Source of the DNA: Bacillus sp. es.036
GTDB taxonomy: Bacteria > Bacillota > Bacilli > Bacillales > Guptibacillaceae
Assembly: GCF_002563635.1 (NCBI RefSeq)
Contig: NZ_PDIZ01000001.1
Location: 930,001 to 994,000, forward strand
Length of the DNA stretch: 64,000 nucleotides
Direction: 5' to 3'
Part shown: positions 1 through 9,126 of the stretch, in pieces
Numbering within the stretch: position 1 is the first letter of the stretch
Layout: each line of letters begins with the position of its first letter
The notes under the pieces: model-generated
The model's input: only the letters and a program-made list of their open reading frames with translations
Told to the model about the DNA's origin: nothing
Database searches by the model: none
Position numbers and translations under genes: made by a program

Positions 1-5
1 ATTAA

Positions 6-34
6 TTGACTTGAAACTTACTGTATTGTAAACT
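6..34 (+). promoter_or_regulatory. possible sigma-A promoter for pdhABCD
   Basis: TTGACT at 6-11, 17-nt spacer, TAAACT at 29-34. The -35 box is close to consensus and the -10 box moderate. It lies about 280 nt from the pdhA start, so a nearer promoter cannot be excluded. Confidence 0.3.
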
Positions 35-252
35 TAAAAACGAACTTACTCATGAAGAGAAGCACTCCCTTAATCTTACTGATACAGACTATTATTCACA
101 GTAATACATAGCACTAGGGATTATTTCTTCAGAATTAAGGGTATGACATTGAGTGTTGTCTTAAGTAATGCAAATTAATGAATGGTATTTGTCATTTAAT
201 AACGTTGAAATGGACATGCTAGTGATGTCTGTAAACTGAACGACCCACTCAC

Positions 253-271
253 AATTGCAACATTTGCAATT
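253..271. promoter_or_regulatory. perfect 8+3+8 palindrome upstream of pdhA
   Basis: AATTGCAA, spacer CAT, TTGCAATT: a perfect inverted repeat centred about 53 bp before the pdhA start. The shape and position suit a dimeric repressor operator, but I cannot name the protein. An RNA hairpin is unlikely because the stem is AT-rich with a 3-nt loop and no U-tract. Confidence 0.35.
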
Positions 272-296
272 CAATAATCTATCTCTTTATGAATGA

Positions 297-1397
<1,101 letters not shown>

Positions 1398-1400
1398 GCT

Positions 1401-2378
1401 ATGGCGCAAATGACAATGATTCAAGCAATCACTGATGCGATGCGTACGGAGTTGAAAAATGACGAGAACGTACTCGTGTTTGGTGAAGACGTAGGTCAAA
1501 ACGGCGGCGTTTTCCGTGCGACAGAAGGACTTCAAAAGGAATTTGGCGAAGATCGCGTGTTCGATACTCCGCTTGCTGAATCAGGTATCGGTGGTATGTC
1601 TATCGGACTTGCACTTACTGGATTCCGTCCAGTACCAGAGGTTCAGTTCTTTGGTTTCGTATACGAAGTAATGGATGCTATTTCCGGTCAAATGGCACGT
1701 CTTCGTTACCGTTCAGGCGGCTCTTTCCACGCGCCGATTACGGTACGCTCACCATTTGGTGGCGGCGTTAAAACTCCTGAGCTTCATGCGGATAGCCTTG
1801 AAGGATTAATGGCGCAACAGCCAGGACTTAAAGTCGTAATCCCTTCAAACCCTTATGATGCAAAAGGACTTCTAATTTCTGCGATCCGTGATAACGATCC
1901 AGTTATTTTCCTTGAGCACATGAAACTTTATCGTTCTTTCCGTCAGGAAGTTCCTGAAGAAGAATACACAATTGAAATTGGTAAAGCTGAAGTAAAACGT
2001 GAAGGTACTGACATTACAATCGTAACTTACGGTGCGATGGTTCAGGCTTCTCTTAAAGCTGCTGAAGAGCTTGAGAAGAACGACATTAGCGCAGAAGTAA
2101 TCGACCTTCGTACGGTTAGCCCGCTCGATATCGATACAATCATTGCATCTGTTGAAAAAACCAACCGTGCAATCGTTGTACAAGAAGCTCAAAAGCAAGC
2201 AGGAATTGCAGCTAACGTTGTAGCTGAAATTAACGACCGCGCAATTCTTAGCCTAGAAGCTCCAGTGCTTCGTGTAACTGCACCTGATACAGTGTTTGCA
2301 TTCTCTGCAGCTGAAGATGTATGGCTTCCTGATCATACTGATATTATCGAAAAAGCAACTCAAGTTGTTAATTTCTAA
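1401..2378 (+). CDS. pdhB: pyruvate dehydrogenase E1 component, beta subunit
   Basis: Beta subunit of E1; it pairs with PdhA to form the alpha2beta2 thiamine-diphosphate enzyme. At 325 aa it has the same length and N-terminus ([10 protein letters not shown]) as the B. subtilis protein. The [11 protein letters not shown] segment near residue 28 contributes to the cofactor site, and the C-terminal transketolase domain is complete. The ribosome site AAAGGAG lies inside the end of pdhA, 12 nt from the ATG, so translation is probably coupled. A hairpin separates it from pdhC. Confidence 0.96.
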   Translation: MAQMTMIQAITDAMRTELKNDENVLVFGEDVGQNGGVFRATEGLQKEFGEDRVFDTPLAESGIGGMSIGLALTGFRPVPEVQFFGFVYEVMDAISGQMARLRYRSGGSFHAPITVRSPFGGGVKTPELHADSLEGLMAQQPGLKVVIPSNPYDAKGLLISAIRDNDPVIFLEHMKLYRSFRQEVPEEEYTIEIGKAEVKREGTDITIVTYGAMVQASLKAAEELEKNDISAEVIDLRTVSPLDIDTIIASVEKTNRAIVVQEAQKQAGIAANVVAEINDRAILSLEAPVLRVTAPDTVFAFSAAEDVWLPDHTDIIEKATQVVNF

Positions 2379-2400
2379 TTAACTCTTTATAAAAAAACAT

Positions 2401-2430
2401 GAAGTGAAGCTGCGATCCGCGCTTCGCTTC
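2401..2430 (+). promoter_or_regulatory. intercistronic hairpin between pdhB and pdhC
   Basis: GAAGTGAAGC (2401-2410) pairs with GCTTCGCTTC (2421-2430): ten pairs including one G-U, with a 10-nt loop. No U-tract follows, so it is not a standard terminator. It may be an mRNA-processing or stability element that sets the ratio of E1 to E2/E3. Confidence 0.5.
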
Positions 2431-2477
2431 AGATCTTATATGAGCAAAATTTTTCTACAATTAGGAGGCGAAGTCCC

Positions 2478-3791
2478 GTGGCATTTCAATTTAAGATGCC
2501 GGATATCGGTGAAGGTATCCATGAAGGCGAAATCGTAAAATGGTTTGTTAAATCCGGAGATGAAGTTAAAGAAGACGATATTCTTGCAGAAGTACAAAAC
2601 GACAAAGCTGTTGTTGAAATTCCTTCCCCAGTAGACGGAACAGTTAAAGAAGTTCACGCTGAAGAAGGCGCAACTGTAATCGTTGGAGACGTAGTGATTA
2701 CTTTTGACGCAGAAGGTTATGAAGATGCTGAGGAAGAACCTGCAGCTGAACAGCCTCAAGCTGAAGAAGAAGCTCCTAAAGCAGAAGCAAAATCTGAAGC
2801 AAAAGAAGATAGTGCTGGATCAAAACCACTTCCTGAAGATGAAGAAGAAACGGATCCAACAAAACGCGTTATTGCTATGCCAGCAGTACGTAAATATGCT
2901 CGTGAAAACGGCGTAAGCATTTCCAAAGTATCTGGTTCAGGTAAAAATGGTCGCGTCGTAAAAGAAGACATCGACACTCACTTGAATGGTGGAGGCGAAA
3001 CAGCTTCTGAAGCTCCAGCAGCGTCAGAAGAAAAAGCTGAAGCGAAGCAAGAAACGGCTACTACATCAGCTCAACCACAAGCATCCGCACAGCCGGAAAC
3101 TCGTGAGAAGATGAAAGGTATGCGTAAAGCAATTGCGAAAGCAATGGTTAACTCGAAGCATACTGCTCCACACGTAACTCATATGGATGAAGTTGTTGTA
3201 ACAGATCTTGTTGCTCACCGTAAGAAGTTCAAACAATATGCTGCAGACAAAGATGTGAAGCTAACTTACCTTCCATACGTTGTGAAAGCTCTTGTTTCTG
3301 CACTTCGCGAATTCCCTATGTTGAATGCATCAATCGATGATTCCACAGAAGAAATCGTACACAAGCATTATTACAACATTGGTATCGCTGCTAACACTGA
3401 CGCTGGATTAGTTGTTCCTGTCGTAAAAGAAGCAGACCGCAAGCCACTTCTTAACGTTTCATCTGAAATTAATGAGTTGGCTAAAAAAGCTCGCGATGGT
3501 AAACTATCAGGGGACGATATGAAAGGTAGCACATGTACTATTTCTAACCTGGGTTCTGCTGGTGGTCAATGGTTCACTCCAATCATCAACAATCCAGATG
3601 CTGCTATTCTTGGTATTGGTCGTATTGAGGAGAAGCCAGTTGTTATCGACGGAGAAATCGTTGCTGCACCTGTTCTTGCTCTATCGATCAGCTACGACCA
3701 CAGACTTATTGATGGCGTAACAGCACAACTTGCTCTTAATCACATCAAGCGTCTGTTGAACGATCCACAACTCTTAATGATGGAGGCGTAA
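2478..3791 (+). CDS. pdhC: dihydrolipoamide acetyltransferase (PDH E2)
   Basis: E2 core of pyruvate dehydrogenase; it transfers the acetyl group from its swinging lipoyl arm to CoA. Domains in order: lipoyl domain (1-80, lipoylated K43 in NDKAV), an acidic Ala/Glu linker, peripheral-subunit-binding domain (about 131-168), a second Ala/Gln-rich linker, and the catalytic domain (about 207-437) with DHRLIDG at 407-413 (catalytic H408 and D412). Start is GTG 2478, with AGGAGG (2463-2468) at 9 nt. 437 aa, as in Bacillus. Confidence 0.96.
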   Translation: MAFQFKMPDIGEGIHEGEIVKWFVKSGDEVKEDDILAEVQNDKAVVEIPSPVDGTVKEVHAEEGATVIVGDVVITFDAEGYEDAEEEPAAEQPQAEEEAPKAEAKSEAKEDSAGSKPLPEDEEETDPTKRVIAMPAVRKYARENGVSISKVSGSGKNGRVVKEDIDTHLNGGGETASEAPAASEEKAEAKQETATTSAQPQASAQPETREKMKGMRKAIAKAMVNSKHTAPHVTHMDEVVVTDLVAHRKKFKQYAADKDVKLTYLPYVVKALVSALREFPMLNASIDDSTEEIVHKHYYNIGIAANTDAGLVVPVVKEADRKPLLNVSSEINELAKKARDGKLSGDDMKGSTCTISNLGSAGGQWFTPIINNPDAAILGIGRIEEKPVVIDGEIVAAPVLALSISYDHRLIDGVTAQLALNHIKRLLNDPQLLMMEA

Positions 3792-3795
3792 TAAT

Positions 3796-5205
3796 ATGGT
3801 AGTAGGAGATTTTCCAATCGAATTAGACACACTTGTAGTAGGAGCTGGACCAGGTGGATATGTGGCTGCAATTCGCGCAGCACAGCTTGGTCAGAAAGTT
3901 GCCATTGCTGACAAAGGAACTCTAGGCGGAGTTTGCTTAAACGTTGGTTGTATTCCTTCAAAAGCAATGATCAACGCATCTCATAAATATGAGTCTGCAA
4001 AGCACTCCGATGATATCGGAATCACAGCTGAGAATGTGAGCGTCGACATGAAAAAAGTACAGGAGTGGAAGTCTTCTGTTGTTGATAAGCTTACTGGCGG
4101 CGTAGCAGGACTTATGAAATCAAATAAAGTTGATGTTATCAGTGGTGAAGTTTATTTCGTCGATAAGAACACAGTTCGTATCATGGACGAAAAGAATTCT
4201 CAAACGTATACATTCAACAACTGCATCATCGCAACAGGATCTCGCCCAATCGAACTTCCAAGCTTCAAATGGAGCAAGCGCGTGATTTCGTCAACTGGTG
4301 CACTTGCACTTAACGAAGTTCCTAAGAAAATGGTTGTTATCGGCGGCGGATACATTGGAATCGAACTTGGTACTGTGTATGCAAACTTCGGTACTGAAGT
4401 AACAATCCTTGAAGGTACGAAACAGATCCTACCTGGATTCGAAAAACAAATGAGCTCTCTTGTTTCTCGTCGTCTTAAGAAGAAAGGTAATGTAGAAATC
4501 ATTACTCAAGCTCTTGCCCAAGGCGTTGAAGAAACAGAAGACGGCGTAACAGTAACAGCAGAAATCAAAGGTGAAACGAAGACGTTTGACGCTGATTATG
4601 TTCTAGTTACAGTTGGCCGTAAGCCAAATACAAATGAAATCGGTCTTGAAGAACTTGGCGTTGAAATGACGGACAAAGGGCTTGTGAAGATCGACAAGCA
4701 GTGTCGTACAAACTTCGATAACATCTATGCAATTGGTGATATCGTAGAAGGTCCTGCGCTTGCTCATAAAGCTTCTTATGAAGGTAAAGTAGCTGCAGAA
4801 GTAATCGGCGGTGAAAACTCTGTGATTGACTATCTTGCAATCCCAGCGGTTGTTTTCTCTGACCCAGAACTCGCTTCAGTTGGTTACACTGAACAAGAAG
4901 CAAAAGATCAAGGATTTGAAGTGAAGGCATCTAAATTCCCATTCGGCGCTAACGGACGTGCATTGTCTCTTAACGACAGTGAAGGATTTATGAAGCTTAT
5001 CACTCGTAAAGAAGATGGCCTAGTGATCGGTGCTCAAATTGCTGGTCCTAACGCTTCTGATATGATTGCTGAGCTTGGTCTTGCAATCGAAGCTGGTATG
5101 ACAGCTGAAGACATTGCGCTTACAATCCATGCTCACCCAACACTTGGAGAAATTACTATGGAAGCTGCTGAAGTAGCTCTAGGTACTCCAATTCATATTG
5201 GTTAA
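3796..5205 (+). CDS. pdhD: dihydrolipoamide dehydrogenase (PDH E3)
   Basis: FAD- and NAD-dependent enzyme that reoxidises the lipoyl groups of PdhC and probably serves other 2-oxoacid complexes. Visible are the FAD-binding GAGPGG (16-21), the redox-active pair C47 and C52 (GGVCLNVGC), the NAD-binding GGGYIG, and the C-terminal HPTLGE with catalytic H447 and E452. 469 aa, near-identical in layout to B. subtilis PdhD. GGAGG lies 9 nt upstream of the ATG within the pdhC end. Last gene of the operon, followed by a strong terminator. Confidence 0.97.
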   Translation: MVVGDFPIELDTLVVGAGPGGYVAAIRAAQLGQKVAIADKGTLGGVCLNVGCIPSKAMINASHKYESAKHSDDIGITAENVSVDMKKVQEWKSSVVDKLTGGVAGLMKSNKVDVISGEVYFVDKNTVRIMDEKNSQTYTFNNCIIATGSRPIELPSFKWSKRVISSTGALALNEVPKKMVVIGGGYIGIELGTVYANFGTEVTILEGTKQILPGFEKQMSSLVSRRLKKKGNVEIITQALAQGVEETEDGVTVTAEIKGETKTFDADYVLVTVGRKPNTNEIGLEELGVEMTDKGLVKIDKQCRTNFDNIYAIGDIVEGPALAHKASYEGKVAAEVIGGENSVIDYLAIPAVVFSDPELASVGYTEQEAKDQGFEVKASKFPFGANGRALSLNDSEGFMKLITRKEDGLVIGAQIAGPNASDMIAELGLAIEAGMTAEDIALTIHAHPTLGEITMEAAEVALGTPIHIG

Positions 5206-5214
5206 TTTCTTATT

Positions 5215-5251
5215 AAAAACTTCGGAGACTTAGTGTCTCCGAAGTTTTTTT
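5215..5251 (+). terminator. rho-independent terminator of pdhABCD
   Basis: Stem AAAAACTTCGGAGAC (5215-5229), loop TTAGT, stem GTCTCCGAAG (5235-5244), then seven T. Ends the pdh operon 10 nt after pdhD. Confidence 0.95.
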
Positions 5252-5370
5252 GATGAGCGAAACTTGTTTTAGAATTGAATGAGGGAGAGGAGCCATTTTT
5301 AGCGATAAGAGGACATACATATTAATAGGATGATTGCTTCTAGTGGAGGTGGAGTGGAATGTATTGAAAA

Positions 5371-5595
5371 GTGCTTTGCTTTCAGTTCATGATCTGGTTT
5401 GCTTTTTTTCAAATCATTCATCATTCTCCACGAGATCCAATTGGATTTAAAATTGTATTGTTTCTCGTTTTTCTCTATCTGGTTTGTACGATTTCAATAC
5501 AAATGGTGACGAGAAGGAAGGAGCTTCTTTTTCTCATTTCTTTCTCTACAACTATTGCATTAGTCATTAATTATTTCTACATCTTAATCATATGA
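5371..5595 (+). CDS. small membrane protein, unrecognised
   Basis: 74 codons, not recognised. The product is very hydrophobic: an N-terminal segment, a segment about residues 26-44 (KIVLFLVFLYLVCTISI) and one about 52-72, separated by a basic loop (TRRKE), so two or three membrane passes. The start is uncertain: GTG 5371 is 13 nt after GGAGTGG, and ATG 5389 has no ribosome site. A better-placed ATG at 5359 runs into a stop after two codons, which could mean a decayed or shifted N-terminus. It shares a bidirectional terminator with the downstream convergent transporter. Confidence 0.4.
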   Translation: MLCFQFMIWFAFFQIIHHSPRDPIGFKIVLFLVFLYLVCTISIQMVTRRKELLFLISFSTTIALVINYFYILII

Positions 5596-5609
5596 GTTGT
5601 AGTCTATAC

Positions 5610-5643
5610 AAAAGCGCACTACCCAATTGGGTAGTGCGCTTTT
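5610..5643. terminator. bidirectional terminator between convergent genes
   Basis: Perfect 34-bp palindrome: AAAAGCGCACTACCC, loop AATT, GGGTAGTGCGCTTTT. A and T tracts at the two ends let it work on both strands, for the small membrane ORF (+) and the betaine carrier (-). Confidence 0.9.
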
Positions 5644-5644
5644 A

Positions 5645-7156
5645 TTATTTTGACTCATCTTTTTTAGGTGGTCTTGGCGGTATTTTTTCTTGTTTAAAAG
5701 CTTTTAATAGAGAGATTATCATACCGATTATGATAATAGCAAACGGAAAAGCGGCTATGATAGACGCAGTTTGCAGGGCACCGAGGCCACCTGACCAAAG
5801 AAGAACTGCAGCAGCTGATGACTGAATCACACCCCAAGTTAATTTCACTTTGGTTGAAGGATTCATACTTCCATTCGTCGTTTGCATCCCAAGAACAAAT
5901 GTTGCTGAGTCAGCCGATGTAATAAAGAAGGTACTGATTAGTAATATCGCAATGATCGACATAAATGTACCAAGTGGATATTGCTCTAGTACAGCGAATA
6001 GTGCAACTTCCATACCCTGGTTGTTAATAATGTCGTAAATACCTGTTCCGGCCATATCAAGAGAAATAGCTGAACCTCCAAACACAGAGAACCATAATCC
6101 ACCAAAGATCGTTGGCACTAAAAGAACACCAAGAACAAATTCTCGAATCGTTCTACCTTTTGATACACGAGCGATAAATGTTCCTACAAATGGCGCCCAT
6201 GCAATCCACCATGCCCAGTAGAAGATTGTCCAGCTTTGGATCCATGATGACCCTTCAAATGGTCTCATACGAAGACTCATGCTAGGCAAATTTTGAATAT
6301 ATGAACCAAGAGTTGATGTAAACAGATCCATAATAAAGTTTGTTGGTCCTGCAAAGAGTAGGAAGAACATAAGTAAAATCGCAAGGACAATGTTTGTATT
6401 ACTTAAATATTTAATTCCTCTCGAAATTCCAGTTGATGCGGAAATCATATAGAGGACCGTTACAACTAAAATAATAATTAACTGTGTTGTAAATGAATTT
6501 TCGACCCCTGTTAAATAAGAGATTCCTCCACCGATTTGTGAAGCTCCGAATCCGAGTGAAGTAGCGACACCAAATACGGTCGCAATAACAGCGATAACGT
6601 CAATTATTTTACCAATAGGTCCATTTACTCGCTCTCCAAGAATCGGATAAAAAATAGCACTAATAAGACCTGGTGCTCCTTTTCTAAACTTAAAGAATGC
6701 TAGTGCTAACGCAACGGTGGTATAAATCGCCCAAGGGTGTAGCCCCCAATGGAAGAAACTATACTGAAACGCAAGTCGTGCAGCTTCATCTGACTGAGAA
6801 GCTGCGCCAGCAGGTGGATCGTAATAATGGAACATTGGTTCTGCAACGCCCCAGAATACAAGTCCAATTCCCATTCCAGCTGAGAATAACATCGCAAACC
6901 ATGTAATGAGATTATACTCCGGTACATCCGTTTCTTTTCCAAGTCGAAGTCTGCCGTACTTCGAAAAAATAAGATAGATCGCAAAAATTAGAAAGCCTGA
7001 CGCTGCTAATAAATAAAACCATCCAAACTTCACCTGAAGAAAGCTTTGAAGTGAAGAAGTCATTGCATCTAAAGACTCTGGAGAAATGGTTCCCCAAGAA
7101 ATAAAGAGAAGAGATAACACTACAGAGATTATAAAGACTGCTGTAAGCTTATTCAA
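5645..7156 (-). CDS. BCCT-family glycine betaine (compatible solute) transporter
   Basis: Sodium-coupled importer of betaine-type osmoprotectants in the cytoplasmic membrane, similar to Bacillus OpuD and Listeria BetL. 503 aa with about 12 membrane segments. The family signature is intact: MGIGLVFWGVAEPMFHYY around residue 95, and the tryptophan-rich stretch WTIFYWAWWIAWAPFVG near residue 312 that lines the substrate site. The start is TTG at 7156, since AAAGGTG lies 10 nt upstream and nearer ATG codons are out of frame. Single gene, convergent with the upstream ORF. Which solute it prefers cannot be read from sequence. Confidence 0.88.
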   Translation of the reverse strand: MNKLTAVFIISVVLSLLFISWGTISPESLDAMTSSLQSFLQVKFGWFYLLAASGFLIFAIYLIFSKYGRLRLGKETDVPEYNLITWFAMLFSAGMGIGLVFWGVAEPMFHYYDPPAGAASQSDEAARLAFQYSFFHWGLHPWAIYTTVALALAFFKFRKGAPGLISAIFYPILGERVNGPIGKIIDVIAVIATVFGVATSLGFGASQIGGGISYLTGVENSFTTQLIIILVVTVLYMISASTGISRGIKYLSNTNIVLAILLMFFLLFAGPTNFIMDLFTSTLGSYIQNLPSMSLRMRPFEGSSWIQSWTIFYWAWWIAWAPFVGTFIARVSKGRTIREFVLGVLLVPTIFGGLWFSVFGGSAISLDMAGTGIYDIINNQGMEVALFAVLEQYPLGTFMSIIAILLISTFFITSADSATFVLGMQTTNGSMNPSTKVKLTWGVIQSSAAAVLLWSGGLGALQTASIIAAFPFAIIIIGMIISLLKAFKQEKIPPRPPKKDESK

Positions 7157-7505
7157 ATTTCATCATCACCTTTCTGAATAATTAACTGTACTTTCATCCG
7201 AAAAGCTTTTTTAATAAATCAGAAATAAAATGCATGTGTACTCAATTTCACCTGTCGTTACCAAAACTATGCAGCAAGCACCCTATTTCCTATTATTAAC
7301 AGGCTTTGTAACGGATCGCGAAATTTGCCACGTTGTCTAGTATATTTGTTGAAATCAACGTTGTAAAGGGAAATACCATGTCAGAGAGGTAGTCAGAATT
7401 GTAGGATAATGAAAAGGGATTTGTTGGTTAAATGTGACATTCTTCTCTTTCACCAGCTCCATAATTGGTTTATGATGAAGGGAGACTACATAAGGAGAGA
7501 GAGAA
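7157..7505. other. divergent intergenic region
   Basis: About 350 bp between the betaine carrier (-) and the deacetylase lipoprotein (+). It must hold both promoters, but I find no pair of good -35/-10 boxes. A weak candidate -10 for the right-hand gene is TATGAT near 7470, without a recognisable -35. No ORF or RNA structure of note. Confidence 0.4.
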
Positions 7506-8381
7506 ATGACAAATACGTTAAAATGGATGATGTTAGCACTACTGGTTTTTGTAGCAGCTTGCTCAACAAATGCAGGATCCGAACCAAATACCGATGCATC
7601 AAAAAACGAAGCTAGTAACAGTGAACAGGCGTCAAATGAGCAAGAAGCGAGCCAAGACTCTTCTGAAGAAGAAGCAGATTCAAAAGAGGCAAGTGACCAA
7701 GAGGAGAAGAAAGAGGAAGAAGAGGCCACTGCTGAAGAGACAGAGCCTGAGTATCGCTTAAATGAAGCATTTTGGGGATTTGAACCAATAAATGATGCTC
7801 CAGCTGAAGCAGTGCTTCTTACGATCGATGATGCACCAGATAAAAATGCAGTTGAAATGGCAAAGACACTTAAAGAACTTGACGCTCCTGCGATTTTCTT
7901 TGTGAATGGTCATTTTATTGATACTGATGAAGAAAAGGCTAGATTAAAGGAAATACATGAGATGGGCTTTGCAATTGGTAATCATACGATGACGCATGCT
8001 GATTTGAAATCTTTATCTGAGGATGAGCAAAGGGAAGAGATTTTGAAATTAAATGAGATGATTGAAGAAGTGATTGGTGAGAAGCCGAAGTTTTTTAGAG
8101 CGCCATTCGGATCAAACACTGATTATTCTAAGTCACTAGCTAAAGAAGAAGGCATGCTTGTGATGAATTGGACGTATGGATATGATTGGGTAAAAGAATA
8201 TCAAAATAAAGCTGCACTAGCTGACATTATGGTCAATTCACCACTTCTACAAAATGGAGCAAACTTGCTTATGCATGACCGTGATTGGACAGCTGCGGCC
8301 ATGAGTGACATTGTGTCCGGATTAAGAGATAAAGATTATGATCTCATCAATCCAGAACAAATCGAATTAGTTAAAAAATAA
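7506..8381 (+). CDS. lipoprotein with polysaccharide deacetylase (NodB) domain
   Basis: Predicted lipid-anchored carbohydrate esterase (family CE4) acting outside the membrane, probably on cell-wall or surface glycans. Signal peptide 1-18 with lipobox VAAC (C19), then a Ser/Glu/Lys-rich spacer (20-80) and a NodB domain. Metal and catalytic motifs are present: TIDD (D108, D109), HTMTH (H160, H164), RAPFG (198-202) and LMH (H257). The usual first motif TFDD reads TIDD here. AAGGAG precedes the ATG. Monocistronic, between its own promoter region and a bidirectional terminator. Confidence 0.85.
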   Translation: MTNTLKWMMLALLVFVAACSTNAGSEPNTDASKNEASNSEQASNEQEASQDSSEEEADSKEASDQEEKKEEEEATAEETEPEYRLNEAFWGFEPINDAPAEAVLLTIDDAPDKNAVEMAKTLKELDAPAIFFVNGHFIDTDEEKARLKEIHEMGFAIGNHTMTHADLKSLSEDEQREEILKLNEMIEEVIGEKPKFFRAPFGSNTDYSKSLAKEEGMLVMNWTYGYDWVKEYQNKAALADIMVNSPLLQNGANLLMHDRDWTAAAMSDIVSGLRDKDYDLINPEQIELVKK

Positions 8382-8407
8382 ACAGCCAAATGGCTGTTTA
8401 TTTTTTT
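8373..8407. terminator. bidirectional terminator
   Basis: TAAACAGCCA (8379-8388), loop AA, TGGCTGTTTA (8391-8400), flanked by six A and seven T. It overlaps the stop codon of the deacetylase gene and serves the convergent gene too. Confidence 0.9.
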
Positions 8408-8778
8408 GCATATCGCATTTTCCGACCATTAAAAAGGATGAGATCTGCTTTTAGTTTTGTAGCAAGAAATTTACATAGTTCATTTGCTTTTGCTTTATCA
8501 CCATGAGTCGATTGATCGGGTAGAACAATCTGGATCTTTTTCTCAACAAGTCCAATGACAATTGTACGGTAAGCATCATTTTTACCCTTTAAATAAAACC
8601 ATTCATCAGAGTTAGCATTTTCAACAAGTGTATAAGGAAAAGCAAAGTCACCATACGACCAGGAAAGCTGTTCTCCAGTTTTCGAAGTAATGTTCATGTA
8701 ATAAGTGAGCAGTTCTTTAACATGAATGAGTGACAGATCCTCGTCTGTTACGGGAGTGAGGTAGGCGCTTTGTGGCAT
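8398..8778 (-). CDS. DUF1885-family conserved protein
   Basis: Small soluble protein (126 aa) of unknown function, resembling the DUF1885 family of bacilli; I recall a structure for a Geobacillus member but no activity. Recognisable segments are the N-terminal SAYLTPV, the central EWFYLKGKNDAYRTI, and the C-terminal THGDKAKANELCKFLA followed by LFNGRKM. Start placed at ATG 8778, with AAGGAGG 5 nt upstream; the TTG just before it is too close to the ribosome site. Convergent with the deacetylase gene. Confidence 0.7.
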   Translation of the reverse strand: MPQSAYLTPVTDEDLSLIHVKELLTYYMNITSKTGEQLSWSYGDFAFPYTLVENANSDEWFYLKGKNDAYRTIVIGLVEKKIQIVLPDQSTHGDKAKANELCKFLATKLKADLILFNGRKMRYAKK

Positions 8779-8873
8779 CAAATCCTCCTTTCTTCATCTC
8801 CATTAGTTTACAACCAAAAATGTTTTCTGACAATTAGTAGTTTAGAACACATAATAGCGTAAAAAGAATATAA

Positions 8874-8884
8874 TGTGATATACA
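8874..8884. promoter_or_regulatory. CcpN operator, site 1
   Basis: TGTGATATACA matches all positions of the CcpN consensus as I recall it (TRTGHYATAYW). It lies just upstream of the -35 box of the SR1 promoter. Confidence 0.6.
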
Positions 8885-8892
8885 ATATAGTG

Positions 8893-8921
8893 TTGACAAA
8901 ACAATTGTGACACACTATTAT
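8893..8921 (+). promoter_or_regulatory. strong sigma-A promoter of the SR1 homologue
   Basis: TTGACA (8893-8898), 17-nt spacer, TATTAT (8916-8921). Near-consensus; transcription would start about 8928, which gives an RNA of roughly 205 nt to the terminator, the size known for B. subtilis SR1. Confidence 0.85.
8906..8916. promoter_or_regulatory. CcpN operator, site 2 (overlaps promoter)
   Basis: TGTGACACACT matches 10 of 11 positions of the same consensus and runs through the spacer up to the -10 box, where bound repressor would block or trap polymerase. Confidence 0.5.
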
Positions 8922-8935
8922 GGAATTAAGCGAAA

Positions 8936-8949
8936 CGGAAGCGTTTTCA
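8936..8949. promoter_or_regulatory. cre-like CcpA site just downstream of the SR1 start
   Basis: Read on the minus strand, TGAAAACGCTTCCG fits the cre consensus TGWAANCGNTNNCA at all but the last base. At about +9 to +22 it would act as a roadblock site for CcpA. Confidence 0.5.
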
Positions 8950-8973
8950 AAACTAACTTAAGGGGTGTTGAGG

Positions 8974-9087
8974 ATGGGTATTATCATTTGCCAAACTTGC
9001 GAAAAAACGATTGATCACGTTCATGAAGAGAAGGTAAGCACACTTTATAGCAGATGCCCGGAATGCAATAAAAAAGATAAAAAATAA
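8974..9087 (+). CDS. sr1P: SR1P-like GapA-binding peptide
   Basis: 37-residue peptide starting MGIIICQTCEKTIDHVHEEK, with two Cys pairs (CQTC and CPEC), like B. subtilis SR1P, which binds glyceraldehyde-3-phosphate dehydrogenase GapA and, through it, RNase J1. AGGGGTG lies 6 nt before the ATG. The Cys spacing suggests a zinc knuckle; that is inference. It is the only ORF in the SR1 transcript. The tail is Lys-rich (KKDKK). Confidence 0.82.
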   Translation: MGIIICQTCEKTIDHVHEEKVSTLYSRCPECNKKDKK

Positions 9088-9100
9088 TTTTGATAAGACA

Positions 9101-9126
9101 AAGAGGCGGCCCTAGGGCCGCCTCTT
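9101..9126. terminator. shared terminator of SR1 (+) and speA (-)
   Basis: Perfect 26-bp palindrome AAGAGGCGGCCCT/AGGGCCGCCTCTT. Very GC-rich stem followed by moderately U-rich runs on either strand. It overlaps the speA stop codon. Confidence 0.85.

Noticed and set aside
67-141. Long-range pairing CCCTTAAT/ATTAAGGG as a riboswitch in the pdhA leader
   Set aside because: Eight AU-rich pairs over a 59-nt loop are expected by chance, and no known riboswitch core is visible.
5592-5825. Plus-strand ORF of 77 codons overlapping the betaine carrier
   Set aside because: Antisense shadow of the carrier gene and of its terminator palindrome.
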